DNA of 64,000 nt, taken from positions 3,596,001-3,660,000 of the forward strand of contig CADCSX010000001.1 of the NCBI GenBank assembly GCA_902805475.1. The letters run 5' to 3'. Below the pieces are notes generated by a model, which was not told the DNA's origin, ran no database searches, and saw nothing but the letters and a program-made list of their open reading frames with translations. Origin of the DNA: Entonaema liquescens. Lineage: Eukaryota; Ascomycota; Sordariomycetes; Xylariales; Xylariaceae. Position numbers and translations under genes: made by a program. Of the stretch, positions 34,001 to 46,577 are shown one piece after another (position 1 is the stretch's first letter; every line of letters starts with the position of its first letter).

Positions 34001-34803
34001 ATATTCAATCGTTACGTCGTTTTAGTTTGAAGCAGCTTGCTGAGTTAAAAACAGAGGACTAACGGGGGTGAATAGGTCACGTATATTGTCTCCTAGTAAC
34101 AGAATAGTTACTGGGCCAAGTATACAAGTAGGTAAGGTAATGACGAATCAAGACATAGCCAGTTGGTTGTAACTGTTGATATCTGATGGTTGGATAGTGG
34201 GAAAACCCTTTTTGCTAGTTTGCTACGTAGTAGAGAAAACGTGAGTGACACTAAAGCCGTAACTAAAATAGGTAGGACCCTTGATCTTCAGCAGTAGACT
34301 TTGGCGCCAATTGAGAATAAAGGTATGAATGGTACTTGAATTTAATCAGTCAGTCGTGAATTTTTTTTCTTTTTTTTAATTTGCAAAATCCTTAATAGGA
34401 TAAAGTAATGAGGATTTAAGTAAACGTACTGTAAAAGTTTCGAGAATGTTTGACAGGTTGCTCATCATATTTAGTGAAGGATATACTTCTCATCTAGTAC
34501 CATGTGTGGATGAATGGATTTGAACTTTTTTTTTTTTTTTTTTTTTTTTCTGAGAGGAGTTTGAAGATGCCGGGATGTGGTCCACAGCATCGTAGCGCAT
34601 TGGTGGAATCGACACATTAACAAGATTGTGATGTCTTTTTTACATCCACGCCATTTACCAAAGCTCCTGCCGGGACATGACTTCGGAGTACTAAGGTACT
34701 TGACTACGCACTTCCAGGTACGTACCTATTTTGGGTACAAGATGCTCGTGTCTTTACATGTAGACTTTGGACTAGCAGTTGCCTGAACTGTGCTAGATTC
34801 TGG
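31003..34803. other. gene-poor interval
   Basis: I see no supported gene. Short frames of 96 codons or fewer are scattered on both strands without recognisable motifs. Besides the CATA microsatellite listed separately there are A-rich runs at about 31385-31455 and a T run of about 24 at 34526-34549. Confidence 0.4.
31542..31587. repeat. CATA tetranucleotide microsatellite
   Basis: There are about 11.5 uninterrupted copies of CATA. It is long enough to be length-variable between strains. It lies in a gene-free stretch downstream of the Tc1/mariner-like MITE. Confidence 0.95.
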
Positions 34804-36688
34804 GTGCTGGATCCACTAGAAGAACCTGGACCACCGCTTTTTGCTAGCTCGATCCAGTCTGTGCCCAATGGCTGCAACATAGCCGACCCCCTTGTTTCCA
34901 CTGTTCTTTCAGTGGCCAACTCGCCTCTTAATTTTTTTTCCTGCTCCTGCGCGCTGGCCGCTCCCAGTTTTTTTCCTTTACAGCAGTACAGCAGGCTAGT
35001 GGACTAATGTAGCAGGCTGGGTACCTTAAGGGAACGCTGCAAGTAGACAAGGTACCGAGAGGCGCTAGCGGTCAAAGAAGTTCTTGGTCCCACTTAGACC
35101 TGTGCGGAGACTGGTTGGTTGATTGTTATTTTTTTTTTTTTTTCTTAACTGGAGACATTTGAAGTTGCCATGGATGTTTCTTGAGTTGTGTGAGAATTGG
35201 TCCCAGTGTGTGTGGGCTTGAATCTCTCTTTTTTCTAGGCCAGGCTCCGTCAACATCATCACCTCTCGTTATCCCCATCCTTCCCCAATCCTTTCTACCT
35301 CCCAAAAAACCATTTCCGCCTCAACCCACCACTTTCTCGCTTCTACCTCCGTCTTCCTCTTTTTCTTTTTTCCTTTTTCTCTTACACCTTGCAATCCCGC
35401 CCTTCGCCAATTTACTCGACTTCGACCGAATTTTCGATTTTCGATTCTCGGAGTTGTCGACGTCAGGATTCAAGCTGTTACGACATATTTGGAACCCTAA
35501 GAAAAAGAGAGAGGCACAACGAAGTTGCACTTTGTTGTGCAGGAGAAGGTGCTCGAGCTAGAAAGCAACCCATTGGTCTTATTTGGATTTGGTTCGCCGG
35601 CTTAAGAGTATTTCTCGTCTATCCTACGCGAATATAAGTGAACCAAAAATTTAAGACCGCGACGACCATCTTTGCCTTTCGACACGAACACCATAACCGA
35701 CTAGGTACGGCTCGACTGGATTCGCATATCACTCTTTCGCGAACGATCTGGTTGCCGAATCTTGGAAGCGTTCTTACCACTGCCAACATCCTTCGCATCA
35801 GGCAAGTAAATCGATTTCTTTGAATGCTGTTATTCTATTTCAGTTCAAATTGTCAAGGGGTTTTTTTTTTCTCTGAATTGTCACAATATCTTCCATCACT
35901 GTCATCACAGCATAAGTGTTTTTTCTTGGATGCCGATACAAATCCGAGCACTTGAATCATCACTCGCATTGTTCGATTCCTAGCTTCATAGTCACCTGTG
36001 TCTACACAACATCAGGACTTCACAAGCTTGTTCCTGATTTAGCTTTCGTTTCGAATAAAAGTTAGAGGACCGAGTGCCATTGTCACCTCTTCTGCTACTA
36101 TAAAGTTGTCTGAACGCTCAGTCTCTGGGCGCGCTATTGAACTCAATCCCATCAAAACAAAAACATACATTGAAAGAACTTTTGTTTATTTTGATTCATT
36201 GTCAAAGCACATAATTGTTTTGTCACTTTACTAATACTGGCCACCACAGATTTAAGGTCTTTATTGATCCTTTTCTTCGACGGCTTACGCATATTTCCTA
36301 CTCGAATACAATTTCACCCCCATTTCGCCTATCCTCATCGTTGCCCTCGTCCTAGCTCGACAGACAGCGTATTTGGTCAACTTTTCCAGTTTACCAAGTT
36401 ATATCCGCTTCCTACTGGGACACATCATTCATCACCCGATTCTCAATCGTACCTGGGACCTAATCTGTTCAAAAGGGCACAACCACTTCATGGCTTGCGC
36501 ATCTCAGTAGGGTTCTCGACGACCTTTTTTTTCTTCCCACATTCTCTATCTCTTCGGCCTTGGATATCATAGCCAGTTGCGTCGTGGTCTTTCCACCCAG
36601 CTGAGCCGACTCCACGTGCTTGAAGCAGAAACACTCCGGCAAAGGTCGATCCTTGATCTTTGACGGGCCCTCCTACACAACCGTCATC
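34804..36688 (+). promoter_or_regulatory. probable long promoter and 5' leader of the cyclin gene
   Basis: From about 35.1 kb the plus strand is rich in C/T tracts (about 35230-35400), typical of fungal promoters and transcript leaders. Many short upstream ORFs lie between 35.2 and 36.6 kb, none with recognisable content. A possible leader intron has donor GTAAAT at about 35806 and acceptor TTTCAG at about 35844. Long, uORF-rich leaders are common for regulatory genes such as cyclins. The assignment is inference from position and composition; no transcript start can be seen. Confidence 0.35.
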
Positions 36689-37759
36689 ATGCCGGGCGGC
36701 GTCTGCGCGGTTCTCGATTACGAGACCGAATTAATGGCAGAGTATGTAGCTGATATGACTGCGCGAGTTGTTCTCCCCAAGTCATCAGTCTCGGGTGCAT
36801 TCCGGAAGTTTGTGAACCAGATCCTTACTTCTACACGACTCCCGAGCACGACCATCCTCCTCGGAATGAACTATTTGGCCAAGAGAGTCAACATGCTCAA
36901 CCAGACTGGTTCATTTACTCCGAATGAGGGTCAGATGTGGAAAATGCTTACGATCGCTCTTCTCCTCGGCAGCAAGTTCCTCGACGACAATACCTTCCAG
37001 AATCGATCATGGTCCGACGTTAGTGGCATTGACGTGTCGGAACTCAACACTATGGAAAATGAGTGGTTGAAACATATCGGCTGGTCATTGTATGTTAATC
37101 TTGATCAGAGTCACGACTACAACGCTTGGCTCAAGAGCTGGAAGGAATGGGAAGAGAGCAAGAAATTCCACCAAATCCAGCAGCAGCAGCAACAACAACA
37201 ACAGCAGCAACAGTCTCACATCGCTATGCGCGAGAGACTGGCACCGATTGTTACTGCTATTCACTCAGAGCCGGTGCGGCAGCATCATCCTCTTGCCCTA
37301 CAGGGCTGGACCCCAGAGGAGATCTCCGAGCGCGATCGTTTCAACATGAATGCCGGACTCGCTCATGTTGGTACCGGCGGCTACCGATGCCGTGAAGGGT
37401 CCTGGCAAAGCCAGTATTCTAATCCTTGGTCTCAACCTCAGGCTCCTTTGACTCCTCCGGATTCTGGCTACGGAACTCCAGAGTATCTCAACTCGGCTGC
37501 TTCACTGAATAGCTCCTATGATGACTGGTTCTTCCAAGCAGTTAATGGGGGCCATAACAGACACTTTAAGCCACCTGGTCATAATGGATATGGATCCCGA
37601 AGCGGGTCTCACTTTCCTCAGCATTATTGTTCTCAATATGGTTCCGCTCCTTGGGATCCGAGCTTTGCTGAGTGCTGTACCCAATGCCGGGTTCAGCGTC
37701 ACGGCGCAGGGGCTGCTTATATGCAATCGCATAGTTATCCCCAGCCGGTGATGGGTTAG
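36689..37759 (+). CDS. cyclin-like protein, Clg1/PCL (Pho80-type) family
   Basis: The ATG at 36689 opens MPGGVCAVLDYETELMAEYV, giving 356 residues in one exon. The frame is open 23 codons further upstream to a TTG, so a spliced 5' extension is possible. Residues about 30-140 form a cyclin fold: FRKFVNQILTSTRLPSTTIL, GMNYLAKRV, MWKMLTIALLLGSKFLDDN, WSDVSGIDVSELNTMENEWL, HIGWSLYV. This is the arrangement of the PCL/Clg1 cyclins that activate Pho85-type kinases. A 12-Gln tract (mixed CAG/CAA) follows. The rest is a Pro/Gly/Ser/His-rich tail with a TPPDSGYGTPEY cluster that offers S/T-P sites. Such cyclins link Pho85-type kinase to nutrient and growth signals. It is the first gene of the housekeeping island. 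Confidence 0.85.
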   Translation: MPGGVCAVLDYETELMAEYVADMTARVVLPKSSVSGAFRKFVNQILTSTRLPSTTILLGMNYLAKRVNMLNQTGSFTPNEGQMWKMLTIALLLGSKFLDDNTFQNRSWSDVSGIDVSELNTMENEWLKHIGWSLYVNLDQSHDYNAWLKSWKEWEESKKFHQIQQQQQQQQQQQQSHIAMRERLAPIVTAIHSEPVRQHHPLALQGWTPEEISERDRFNMNAGLAHVGTGGYRCREGSWQSQYSNPWSQPQAPLTPPDSGYGTPEYLNSAASLNSSYDDWFFQAVNGGHNRHFKPPGHNGYGSRSGSHFPQHYCSQYGSAPWDPSFAECCTQCRVQRHGAGAAYMQSHSYPQPVMG

Positions 37760-39856
37760 GCCCGATTTTACGATGACACGTTCTATTGTACTATCGATGC
37801 CAGTTTGGATGAGGCTGGTTCTTGTGTGCTCAGCCGGGGTTTTATGATATGGGGAATACTTGCACTAATGTCTACTCTGGTATCGTTCTCAGGCATGTTC
37901 AGGCACATAAATTTGTTACTCAGATACCCTCGGAGTTTCCTATACACTGGCGTAAGGTTGTCGTCCCTGTTATGGTAAGGTTTGGGATAATGGTGGTCAC
38001 CGAATCGATTTTCATCTTGTCGCACGAGTCGATATCCGTTTGGTTGTGCCGTCGCGAAAGCATTCGATCTCATCGATTCCTCGAATGCGAGTCCCGAATC
38101 CCCTTATGCAGTGGATGTTTCCTGCGCTTCGTTATGTGTTACTCCTTTTGTTTTTTTTTCTTCACGACGTTTCCGCATCGATAATTATAGTGGCGTTAAT
38201 TGGTTTCGGTTTGTTGGGATGGCACGGTATTCCTTTTCTCACTTGCAATAGATTATCGCATGTTACCTTCGGGTTCGCATTTCTATACCGGCGGCGGCAA
38301 AAAGTCAAGGTTCTATTTGGCGTTCTAAAATAAAGAGATGGACTCTCCAGCCAGCCTCATCGTCCTATCGCTCAACTATACCTTGAGTCTCATTTCCAGC
38401 GATAGATCTCGCTTCGTCGGTAACTTTTTTCTTTACTCCGGGGTAGACTGGCTATACCTTCGTCCTGGCCAGTCTCAGCTGTAATTCACACGCCCCTTAA
38501 AGAGTTGGACTAGGTTTCCTGTTCTTTTGTCTACGGTTCACTCACGATTCTTACGTTAATTCAACTCACGATTATTCGCTCGAGGCTGGCACAATTGATC
38601 AGCCCGGGCTCCTTTTGAGCAATCCTGTGGATATCTTGGATGCTGCATGGGAGGTTTCCGATAGTCTATGCTTCAGCTGTACGGCTCATAGACCGGAAGA
38701 TGTCTTTCAATATGTTCTGTGGGCTCATACGATACGTTTTTTTGGTTCTTTTTTTCTCTGGTTGAAATAAAGAAAACGGGCCGCTGGCCCAGCTGTAGGA
38801 CGCAGCAATGGGAATGGGATAAAAAATTGGGCTGTATTATTTGTTTTCTACCCTTCAACTCCTTGTGAATCATCTCGGAGTAAGTGCCTAGCGGCTTGCA
38901 AGACACGGATAACTTCGATCTTGTTCTGGTCGGCTCATTACTGGAGTGTGACAATCCTGGCATCTAGTATCTATTGTGCTAGATGTCGGATTGGCCACTG
39001 GATTAGGTGATCGGGGAAAGTCGTGTGTATTGGACTCTACTTGGTTGGCTCTGGTACTCTCTATCTTTCCCTTCTCTACTGTTCTTACCTCTCTAAGACG
39101 GGTTATTTCGATTGATTTCTTTTCACGATTACCATGACCTGGGGCCTTGGGTGGAAGGCGGCTAGGTGAAGGGGTTACGGATTGAGGGCTTGGGGTCCTA
39201 AGGAGGTTGTTCGCAGTACTTGGCACACATAGCCGTAGGGTAAGGTTTGGCTGTCCTGAAGTTGCATGGCCGTGGGTACCCTCAACACAAAATAAAGAGG
39301 TGCTATGGCTGACAGCCCATCGAGGCTTTTTTTTTTTCGGCTTGTTGCTACATACAATTCATAAACCTAGACTAAAAATATTAAACTGCAAACTTGACGA
39401 AGATATGGAGAGGTACTTCTTGTGATGTTGGATATTGATTACCTACTAGATACCCTATATATTATATCCATCAATTTATTTTATCATTTTTGAATATGTA
39501 CCTAGTTAAATGGATGGCCTTATTCAAATGGGATTATGAGTGGTGAATTTTGTGAAGCAATAGTTGTGTAAGTGGTCTAGCGTTTATCGATAACAACTTG
39601 CAGCTTAGCTCCATATTAATGTTACCTTAGACACATGTACTTCACATGTTGTAAGCTTCCTTTACATTGATGTATCGAATTACATGAACGAGATTGAAAT
39701 AACATTCGATATGGCAATAGAGCAAGAGGTGTGTCTTTAAGATTCGATCGTAGGCAATCGACCTGACTACTCTATTGGCTTTCCGAAAAGAAAATCTGCT
39801 ATCTATCAAACCTCAATTCCGTGCATTAAGGTAGTATCCGCTAGACTATCGGACTA
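37760..39856. other. intergenic, probably 3' UTR and spacer
   Basis: Frames at 37822-38184 and 38040-38333 lie directly after the cyclin stop in T-rich sequence and look like accidental frames in its 3' UTR. I see no other gene. The last part is the promoter of the NIP30-like gene. Confidence 0.4.
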
Positions 39857-40843
39857 ATGACGTCTCGTTTCGTATCCGGCGGCACGATCGCCGGCGACGG
39901 CAGCGGCGACGGCAACGGTGTGTCGCAGCGGTCCGCTCCCGCGCCGTCTTCTGGTTCGCCAGACGCGCAGGGGCAGTGGGACAAGGAAGCCGTCAAGAGA
40001 AACGCCGAGTGGGAGGCCGTGCAACGCGACCTCGAAGCCGACCGCCGGAGGCGCGAGGAGGCGCGTAGGGCGCAGGTCGAGGGGGCCAGGGGCGAGGGTA
40101 GGAGCTTGTATGATGTTTTGCAGGCTAATAAAGGTACGGGCTTGATTTCTCTTTCTCTTCCCTTTTTATTTTTAGTTTAGTTTTGTTTTTTTCTGAGGTT
40201 CCTATGAAATAGGGGTGAGAGAAATACAGAGTTGTATATGAGAACAAAAAGTACTAAAGTAAGGGCCGGGAAAATAGCGGCCAAGCAGGCGGCGTTCGAG
40301 GAGAAGACGCGTATCAGCAATCAGTTCCGCGCGCTGGACGACGACGAGATTGATTTTCTGGAGGGCGTGCGTGATGAGCGGCGCGAGGAGGAGGAGAGGG
40401 TTAAGCGTGAGACGGAGGAGAGACTTGCGAGTTTCCGACAGGCTCAGAAAGCTACTGGAACCACTGCCCCTGCTGAAGACAAAGAAGGAGGCGTGGTTGT
40501 ACATGAAGATAATGGTGATGAGTGGACCGGCGTGGGGAAGAAACGGAAGAGAGGTGATAAGGAGGTGAAGAGTATTGTTAAAGGCGTGAAGAGGAGACCT
40601 AGTGCATCAGAGAAGGAAGTGCATGGGACTGGAGGAGCGACGGCTTCGGATATAAGGCCTGAGGCGAAGACAGAATCAAACTCGAAGTCCATATCGGACA
40701 CTACGGTAGACAAACCTGAGGCGAAGATTTCGACGGCAACTGAACAAGCTAAATCTACGGAAGAGAAAAGAGGCCAAGAGAAGCCAAAATCAAAGCCAAA
40801 GTTGGATCTGGTGGACTATGGCTCTGATGAGGATGATGATTAA
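39857..40843 (+). CDS. NIP30/FAM192A (PSME3IP1)-like nuclear protein, 2 exons
   Basis: The exons are 39857-40133 and 40278-40843, with a 144-nt intron; 843 nt in total, 280 residues. Across the splice the protein reads LYDVLQANK then AAKQAAFEEKTRISNQFRALDDDEIDFL, the conserved NIP30 domain signature. Before it is a charged helix (EAVQRDLEADRRRREEARRA). After it is a Lys/Glu-rich disordered tail with a likely nuclear signal (GKKRKRG, VKRRPS), ending in an acidic cluster (VDYGSDEDDD). The human relative binds the proteasome activator PA28gamma; a fungal role is not established. It converges on TIM54, and the roughly 700-bp gap must hold both 3' ends. Confidence 0.85.
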
Positions 40844-41538
40844 TGGATCTTAACTACTTATGGCCTCACACTACTAATACGCAATAGCTATTCACTTACT
40901 ATCGTCAGACTTCTCACACCTTCAATTGACATTTAACGAATAATACCAACCAATGAGATTTGACGAGATATCTATATTTACAATGAGTGGATTGGAAGTC
41001 GGGTATACGAAATATCGAATCAATCAAGATCTCGACTGCCGAACTCTACAAATAGGAAGTAGTTCATAACAGGCACCGGTTTGGCCAGTCCCATTATTTT
41101 GGACGCCTGACTACTGTCCTCTCGACATGAAGAGTCCAGGGATGCGGGTTTGCACAATCTACTAGCTTTATAGGTCACTCTTGCTAGGGTAGATCCAGAG
41201 CATTGTCATATATCACATATAAAGCGCAAGAACAAGAGAATGAATAATCAGCTCAGAAACGATGCTCTGAAAATAGAGTTGTGATATTTTTCTGTAAACG
41301 TAGTCACATAGTCATCATATAATACTTTACATACGTGACATCGCACATCTCAGCATCGCCCCTTACCACCACCGATACCTTTCTATGTGAATGTCCACCC
41401 AATGTGCTTGTGGCATGTTAGTACAGGCAGAGCCGTATGCCGACCGGCAGTGCACGATATGGTATCCTTCTATGCATAATATTACATTTTACATTTGAAT
41501 CCCTGGTGATCGCTAGACTAAGGCAAGATAACCGACGC
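40844..41538. other. convergent intergenic region
   Basis: This spacer between two converging genes has no ORF. It presumably contains both transcript ends; no specific terminator can be assigned. Confidence 0.5.
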
Positions 41539-42916
41539 TCACTCGTCAGGCCACGAAGGATTAGGCTCGGGTTTCGAGATGGCCCAGCGGTATAGGCTCC
41601 GGAAGCTACCCTTGATCCATCCTTCTACCTCCTCTTCGGGGACCTTGATTTCCCTGGCGCGGGCTTCCTCCTCGGGCTGGATTTCGAAGCGTCGCATACG
41701 CATCGCGATTCGCGGATCCAGTACTATAGGGCTCGTCCATATCTTTTCTTTTGGTGTGGCGGGAACCTCCTTTTCGCCCTCCTTTGGTTTGACGTCTTCT
41801 TTCCATATAGACTTGGGCCAATCCCTCTCCTCATGTTCGAGGACCGTCTGCTGCTCGGACCGTGTAAGGTCTGCATCCTCCCGGTACTCGCGCGCCGCTG
41901 CGAAACATACGGCTGCAACTTCGCGGCCTATGTCGTCGGCTAGGTACCGACGGTTGAGAAAACGTCCTAAACGTATAAAAGTGTTCGAAAAGCCGAGGAT
42001 ATGGGGGAATTGTATAGGTGCTGAGGGGGAGAACTCGGCGGGAATAAGCATCGGGAGGGCAGAGGTGGGGTAGTCGTTTGTGGTGTTGTACGGTGGTGGT
42101 TGTGGTGGTCTTTCGGGTTTCTTCTCTTCAGGCTTCGGTTCTTGATTCTCGCCTTCGCTCCCTTCTGCCGGCGTCTCTTCAACTTTCTTCACTTCGGGTT
42201 CCGGAATTACTGGTGGGGTGAGAGGTCCTAGCCAACCTTCATGTATGCCCCGAACGTACTCTTTCCACGTATGTCGTCCGATCACGATGTCACCTCGAAG
42301 ACCATGCCACTCGGGCGTCCCGTTCTTCTTTCTTACTTCCTGCACTACTTCCTCCTGTGTCTGCGCTTCTGTTTGAGGCTGCCTCGTCCGTCGTATCCTT
42401 TCAGCGACCGCAGCTCTGATATCGCCCTCTTTCCTGCCTTGTACAAACTCCCAGTCCAACCCCGAAGCGGCCAATATCGGCTTTACATATTCGGTAAAGT
42501 GGTCTTGTGCGACACGGAGTCCATCATTGGGAGGGCTCTCGAGGAATATGGTGAGTTTTCGTGGTAGTTGGGTGGGATTCGTAACGGGCTCGCGCGCGAG
42601 AGGGGAGACTGCTTTAGACCACCGAGCGGTTGCGCGCTTCTTCTCCCGCTTGTCGTATATTATGGCAGCAGAGAATGTACCGGTTATTGCAAAGAATATC
42701 ATCCAATTGCGAGAAGGGAGCTTCTTAGGTAGTCCAGGGATTCCCATCATGCGCAAAGCTGGGTTCGGCGTCGGGGCCTTGTAAGTGGCACCAGAGCTTG
42801 TCGCCGCCGCCTGTCGCATGTTAGTATGACATCTTTTTCAAATCTTTTTGGACTTAGCTTACAGAAGAAGCCGGCGCCGATATGGCCACTCGGGCGGTTG
42901 GCTTTGAGTCCGCCAT
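41539..42916 (-). CDS. TIM54: mitochondrial inner membrane translocase subunit Tim54, 2 exons
   Basis: The exons are 42916-42863 and 42810-41539 (52-nt intron with TACTAAC branch site); 1326 nt, 441 residues. The first exon starts MADSKPTARVAISAPASS. The conserved Tim54 start GIPGLPKKLPSRNWMIFFAI runs into one membrane segment (WMIFFAITGTFSAAIIY) followed by basic residues. WSKAVSPLAREP, LPRKLTIFLESPPNDGL and FTEYVKPILAASGLDWEFVQ follow, all typical of the family. A Pro/Glu-rich insertion (EPKPEEKKPERPPQPPPYN) lies in the middle. Tim54 is a component of the TIM22 complex that inserts carrier proteins into the inner membrane. The gene looks intact. Confidence 0.92.
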
Positions 42917-44506
42917 GGCGAATTATCCTCGGATTCCTGTATAAGCCAAAGTAATCTTCAAAGTTCATAGGATGCATTTAGACGCATCCGATAATAAAAT
43001 TTCGACGGGGTCGGATCTATGTAGCTCCTATCGCTAAACCCCACGTCCGGGCACTTACCAGTTTAGGCACTTCTAGCCAATCAAGAGGGCTTATTTGTAG
43101 CGGACATTTTAGCACTTAATAGGATGGGATATCTGCATTGAAATTCTGGATGTGCTTATTAAAGTGTAGTTATATAACCTTTACAGGCCATAGCGAGAAA
43201 TTCAAATGACTTGTAATTATATCCAGAAATATGAAGGGTTAAATTATTATCAAGGTTCCCTGCCAAGTAAATTAGTTGAAAGATTTAAGACAGGTGTGAG
43301 GTCATTCCTTATTGATTTATTCTATTAGTTATCCTTACTCATATTTTGAATACCTCCTTTGGCGAGCTTCTTATTCTAAGGTATACAACACCCAACATTT
43401 TCCAACGTAAGCACTCCCCCCAAGCCTATCAAAACTTTTAGGAAGTATAGTCATTTTTGTTATGTATGTAATAAGCTTATAGAATATTAGGAGAATACAA
43501 ATGCAACCAAATATTGTTGTTGTCTTTTTAAACATGCATTGCATGTGACAATAGAACAAGATATGGGACGATGTATTAATCAAGGTTGAGTTTCGAGTTG
43601 CTCGCGGACGCACATGCAATCACGACCTCACCGTGGTTCGAAGCGGCTACTTGCATAATTCCCACAAGTATGCATATGGCAATGCCTTAACAGACAAACG
43701 AAGCACCCTGAGCCTAACATGGGAGCGCCCGGGGTCTTGGCACGCTACACCACGAATGGTTAATCGCCTGTCGATAGCGCCCCTCCCCAGGCGGTTGGCG
43801 TGCTGGCGAGTGTTTTCAGGGGCTTCGTCGCATCCACTTACCGTCCTCTTTAGGGAATAACCTTGACCAGTAGCATTTTATTCCATTCGAGGGTTGGGAT
43901 CCATCCAGACAACTTCATATAATTCTAAAAAATCCCCCCCCCTTCGCACACTCTCTTTACCTCTATTCCTTACCGGGTCAGGAAACCAAGTCATCGTTCA
44001 GTTGTTTACGGATCTTGTTCGGTTTCGTTTTTTTCGTTTATATGAAAAAGAGAGAGCAATAAGAATCTCGAAGTTGCGGTTTTACCCCTCCACTGCGGCG
44101 CACTTTTGCGTGCTATCAATCGTTACGAACCGCAATACAAAATTGGGCGTATCTATCATTCTCTTCACCTCCTTGTTAACAGTCGCTTTCACTGAGACAT
44201 CGGTCAACATTGCGGTGAACTTGATATTTAGGGGACCAATGAAGTTTTAGTTACCCACAAGCATAGTTGTCATCTATTCAACTATTCGACCGTTCGACCG
44301 TTCGAACATCCAAACTCCAAACAAACCAAACCCTTCCAAGTTACCAAGACCCGACTTCTATTCGTTACCTCGAGTTACACTCACTCAAGCTTGAATCTTT
44401 CCTTATAAAGGTTTAAAGAAAAAAAGAAAGGAATAATACTATCTTACCTTTGTAAATACTCGACAAGTATACTCGACAAATCAAGTTTGAAGTAATCGCA
44501 ACCAAG
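42917..44506. other. divergent intergenic region (TIM54 / COT1 promoters)
   Basis: TIM54 leaves to the left and the COT1-type kinase gene to the right. From about 43.9 kb the plus strand is T/C-rich with short upstream ORFs (for example 43894-44250) and a small tandem repeat of TTCGACCG around 44285-44305. It is most likely the long 5' leader and promoter of the kinase gene. No gene seen. Confidence 0.4.
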
Positions 44507-46577
44507 ATGGATCCTAATAATCGTCTCTATCTAAACTTCAATGGTAACGAGCGGCTTGGCGCTCCCTCAGACCGCCAATACCCTACCACACCCTCGACCT
44601 TCCCTCAACCGGTCTTTCCAACCTCTTCGCAACAACATCTTGCTGCTCAACAGTCGCAAGGTCACCAGCAGTATGCTGGTGGTTATGCTCCTCAGGGTAA
44701 TTACTTTGCGCCTAACCCATATCAAGGCCCCGGCGATTATGGCAACGCTCAGGCCACTGGGGCATACCAACCTCGATCCAACACACCGGGTACTAATGAT
44801 CCCAATGTCGGCTTAGCCCACCAGTTCTCCCACCAGAATCTGGGTGGTGCTGGTCGAGGTAATGCTTATGGATCGCGGGGCCCTTCGGGTCAACGACCTC
44901 GAACCGCAGGCTCATCTGGTCAGCAACCTGGTTATAACTATGCGAATGCTCCCCCCATGCCTGGCCAAGGTTCTCGCCAACCCGACTTCCAACCCGCTCC
45001 CGAGCGAAACCCTGAGAAATATGGTCTCAATGCGAATAACAACCAGAAGAAGTGTTCGCAGCTAGCTGCCGATTTCTTTAAGGATAGCGTCAAGCGCGCC
45101 CGCGAGCGCAATCTACGGTATGCCATTATTATCTAGCCTAATAATATGAGGTATTAGCGACATTAAAGAGGATGCTAACTACTCAAATACGAACAGACAA
45201 AGCGAAATGGAACAGAAGCTCTCAGAACCTAACCAATCCTCGTCGAGGCGCGAACAGATCTGGCAAAACGGCGGCAAAAAGGAAGCGCGCTATCTACGAT
45301 TCCTACGAACTAAGGATAAGCCTGAGAATTATACCACAGTTAAGATCATCGGAAAGGGTGCTTTCGGTGAAGTGAAGCTCGTACAAAAGAAAGCCGACGG
45401 CCAGGTGTACGCGATGAAGTCCTTAATTAAAACTGAAATGTTTAAGAAGGATCAATTAGCCCACGTCCGAGCTGAGAGAGATATCTTAGCCGAGTCTGAC
45501 AGCCCATGGGTTGTCAAGCTCTTCACAACGTTCCAAGACGCCAACTTCCTTTATATGCTCATGGAGTTCTTACCGGGTGGAGATCTAATGACGATGCTTA
45601 TCAAGTACGAAATCTTTTCCGAAGATATTACACGATTCTATATCGCAGAGATCGTGCTAGCTATCGAAGCTGTTCATAAGCTTGGTTTCATTCACCGGTA
45701 TGATTGAATCTCCGTTCTCATAGATCCTTCTGTTACTAACTGAATACAAAGTGATATCAAGCCTGACAATATTCTTCTTGACCGAGGTGGGCACGTCAAG
45801 CTTACCGATTTTGGTCTATCTACAGGTTTCCACAAACTTCACGATAATAACTACTATCAACAACTTCTGCAGGGCAAATCAAGTCGGCCTAAGGATCGGA
45901 ACTCGGTTGCTCTTGACCAGATTAACTTGACGGTCAGCAACCGTTCCCAAATTAACGACTGGAGGAAGTCCCGAAGACTGATGGCGTACTCAACCGTGGG
46001 AACACCTGACTATATCGCCCCTGAGATCTTCACGGGACACGGCTACACCTTTGACTGTGATTGGTGGTCGTTAGGTACTATTATGTTCGAATGTCTCGTC
46101 GGGTGGCCGCCGTTCTGTGCTGAAGACAGTCATGACACCTACCGGAAGATTGTTAACTGGAGACAATCACTCTACTTCCCGGACGACATCACACTTGGGG
46201 CGGAGGCTGAACATTTAATCCGAAGGTAAGTGTGGTATTGTTTCATTAACTCTGCTTCAAGCTAATATATATATAGTCTCATTTGCAACACTGAAGTGCG
46301 ACTCGGAAGAAGTGGGGCACAAGAAATCAAGAACCATGCGTTCTTCCGTGGCGTCGAATTCGACAGTCTTCGACGTATCCGAGCTCCATTTGAGCCTCGC
46401 TTGACATCGGCTATCGACACAACCTACTTCCCGACAGATGAAATTGACCAGACCGACAATGCCACGGCTTTGAGAAACCAAGCCATGGCGGTTGGGAAAC
46501 AAGTCGAGGAGTCACCCGAGATGAGCTTGCCATTCATCGGGTACACGTTCAAGCGGTTCGATAACAACTTCCGTTAA
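44507..46577 (+). CDS. cot1: NDR/LATS-family serine/threonine kinase, COT1/Orb6 orthologue, 4 exons
   Basis: The exons are 44507-45117, 45197-45697, 45752-46225 and 46277-46577, summing to 1887 nt (628 residues). The first ~175 residues are Gln/Gly/Pro-rich. Next comes the basic N-terminal regulatory region that binds MOB2-type coactivators (QLAADFFKDSVKRARERNLR). The kinase domain shows GKGAFGEV (256-263), YAMKSL, HRDIKPDNILL and DFGLS. A basic insert (NRSQINDWRKSRRLMAYS) before the activation segment STVGTPDYIAPE is diagnostic of NDR kinases. The C-terminal hydrophobic motif FIGYTFKRF contains the activating Thr. In Neurospora, COT-1 controls hyphal tip growth and branching. All introns are 51-79 nt and clean; the gene looks intact. 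Confidence 0.95.

Noticed and set aside
35181..35561. 126-codon ORF upstream of the cyclin gene
   Set aside because: Phe/Ser/Pro-rich translation of a pyrimidine tract, better explained as promoter or leader sequence.
37822..38333. 120- and 97-codon ORFs after the cyclin stop
   Set aside because: They lie in the probable 3' UTR, are T-rich, and have no family resemblance.
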